Position numbers and translations under genes: made by a program. Positions 5,654 through 6,249 of a stretch of 6,249 nucleotides of DNA are shown one piece after another. Numbering within the stretch: position 1 is the first letter of the stretch; every line of letters begins with the position of its first letter. Source of the DNA: Oscillospiraceae bacterium (lineage in GTDB: Bacteria > Bacillota > Clostridia > Oscillospirales > Oscillospiraceae); contig JAFPTE010000204.1 in NCBI GenBank assembly GCA_017400415.1, forward strand, positions 1 through 6,249. Direction: 5' to 3'. A model generated the notes under the pieces. That model saw only the letters and a program-made list of their open reading frames with translations, was not told where the DNA came from and searched no databases.

Positions 5654-6249
5654 TCAGAATTTTCCGCTGTGGCCGTGACCGCCGCCGCCGGAGTGGAAGG
5701 AGCCTCCGTGGCTGCCTCCTCCGGAGCTGCGCTCGGTCTCGATGCGGACCCGGCTCTGGGTGGTGTGGGTGAACACGTCACGCTGGTCGTAGAGCACCAT
5801 GCTCCTGGGCACGGCATAATAGGCAGCGCCGGTGGCCTTCCGGACGGACTTGTTCTTCCCTGCCATTACGGCACAGGCTGCGCCGGCCACACCGGCGGAG
5901 CCCGCCACGGAGATAACCGCCTCGCCGCCGGAGATGCCCTTCACCTGGCCGTTGCCGCCGTAGGCGTCGTAATCCACCTCGCCGTCAATGGGGGTGCCGG
6001 CCTCATACTGCTCCAGCAGGTACTTTATGCCCTCCAGATAGGAATTGCAGGCGCCGTACCAGTTGTTCCGCCTGAGGTCATTGTAAAAATAGTTATCCTC
6101 AATGTAGAGAAGGCCGTAATCCGTTGTGGCAACTTCGCCCTTGGGGCCGAAGGCCCGGTTGTCATAATCACGGTCATCCATGCTTATCATGAGCATGGAG
6201 CCCTCGTGGCCGGAGCCGTAGCCCAGGCCCTCGCTGTTCCAGATGTAGG
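5654..6249 (-). CDS. TPM-domain membrane protein, C-terminal part (5' end off window)
   Basis: The visible part is 197 residues and the frame stays open to the window edge, so the N-terminus (expected signal peptide and start of the TPM domain) is missing. The first visible residues include SMDDRDYDNRAFG and TTDYGLLYIEDNYFYNDLR, then a helical stretch NSYLEGIKYLLEQY; this resembles the TPM (YgcG/TPM_phosphatase) domain of clostridial surface proteins. An acidic linker follows, then a weakly hydrophobic Ala/Gly/Val segment (about 5861-5920) that probably spans the membrane, then a basic KNKSVRK turn. The cytoplasmic tail ends in a Ser/Gly/His-rich stretch with four His and a final SGKF, as is common in this family. 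The molecular function of this group is not settled, and I do not assign one. It is convergent with the suf operon and shares only the terminator with it. Confidence 0.75.
   Translation of the reverse strand, partial: YIWNSEGLGYGSGHEGSMLMISMDDRDYDNRAFGPKGEVATTDYGLLYIEDNYFYNDLRRNNWYGACNSYLEGIKYLLEQYEAGTPIDGEVDYDAYGGNGQVKGISGGEAVISVAGSAGVAGAACAVMAGKNKSVRKATGAAYYAVPRSMVLYDQRDVFTHTTQSRVRIETERSSGGGSHGGSFHSGGGGHGHSGKF

Noticed and set aside
1..6249. CRISPR arrays, tRNA or rRNA genes, insertion sequences, phage genes
   Set aside because: None seen: no regularly spaced repeats, no cloverleaf or transposase sequence, and genes occupy nearly the whole window.

Overview
The window carries a complete five-gene SUF iron-sulfur cluster assembly operon, sufC-sufB-sufD-sufS-sufU, on the plus strand (739-5597). 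It is flanked by two minus-strand genes: a folate-type ECF transporter substrate-binding subunit (15-578), and the C-terminal part of a TPM-domain membrane protein that runs off the right edge (5654-6249). The DNA is GC-rich by eye in the genes and AT-rich only in the gaps. A SUF system with SufU rather than SufE/SufA, an ECF-type vitamin importer subunit, strong AGGAGG-type ribosome binding sites, GTG and TTG starts, and a TPM protein with a Gly/His-rich tail together suggest a GC-rich anaerobic Firmicute, probably a gut Clostridia/Oscillospiraceae-type genome. That placement is inferred from gene content and recall, not from a search.

Layout. 1-16 looks like half of a terminator cut by the window edge. 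15-578 is folT (minus). 579-738 is a divergent control region with back-to-back promoters: one for folT (-10 at 631-636, -35 at 654-659) and one for suf (-35 at 671-676, -10 at 694-699), plus an imperfect inverted repeat near the suf transcription start. 739-5597 is the suf operon, very tightly packed: sufC stop abuts the sufB GTG, sufB-sufD are 11 nt apart, sufD-sufS overlap by 4 nt at a TTG start, and sufS-sufU overlap by 11 nt. 5598-5653 holds a strong hairpin that can serve as a terminator for the operon and for the convergent TPM gene.

How the genes work together. SufS takes sulfur from cysteine as a persulfide, SufU accepts and relays it, and the SufBCD complex (SufC ATPase driving a SufB/SufD beta-helix heterodimer) builds the cluster and hands it to apoproteins. 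Every key catalytic residue I looked for is present, so the pathway appears intact. FolT would work with an energising module encoded elsewhere. The TPM protein has no evident link to Fe-S assembly.

I found no previously undescribed system here. The second-look items are small: the start-codon pattern and couplings in the operon, the compact divergent promoter region, a CxCxxC cluster in SufD, and a Cys beside the PLP-binding Asp of SufS.
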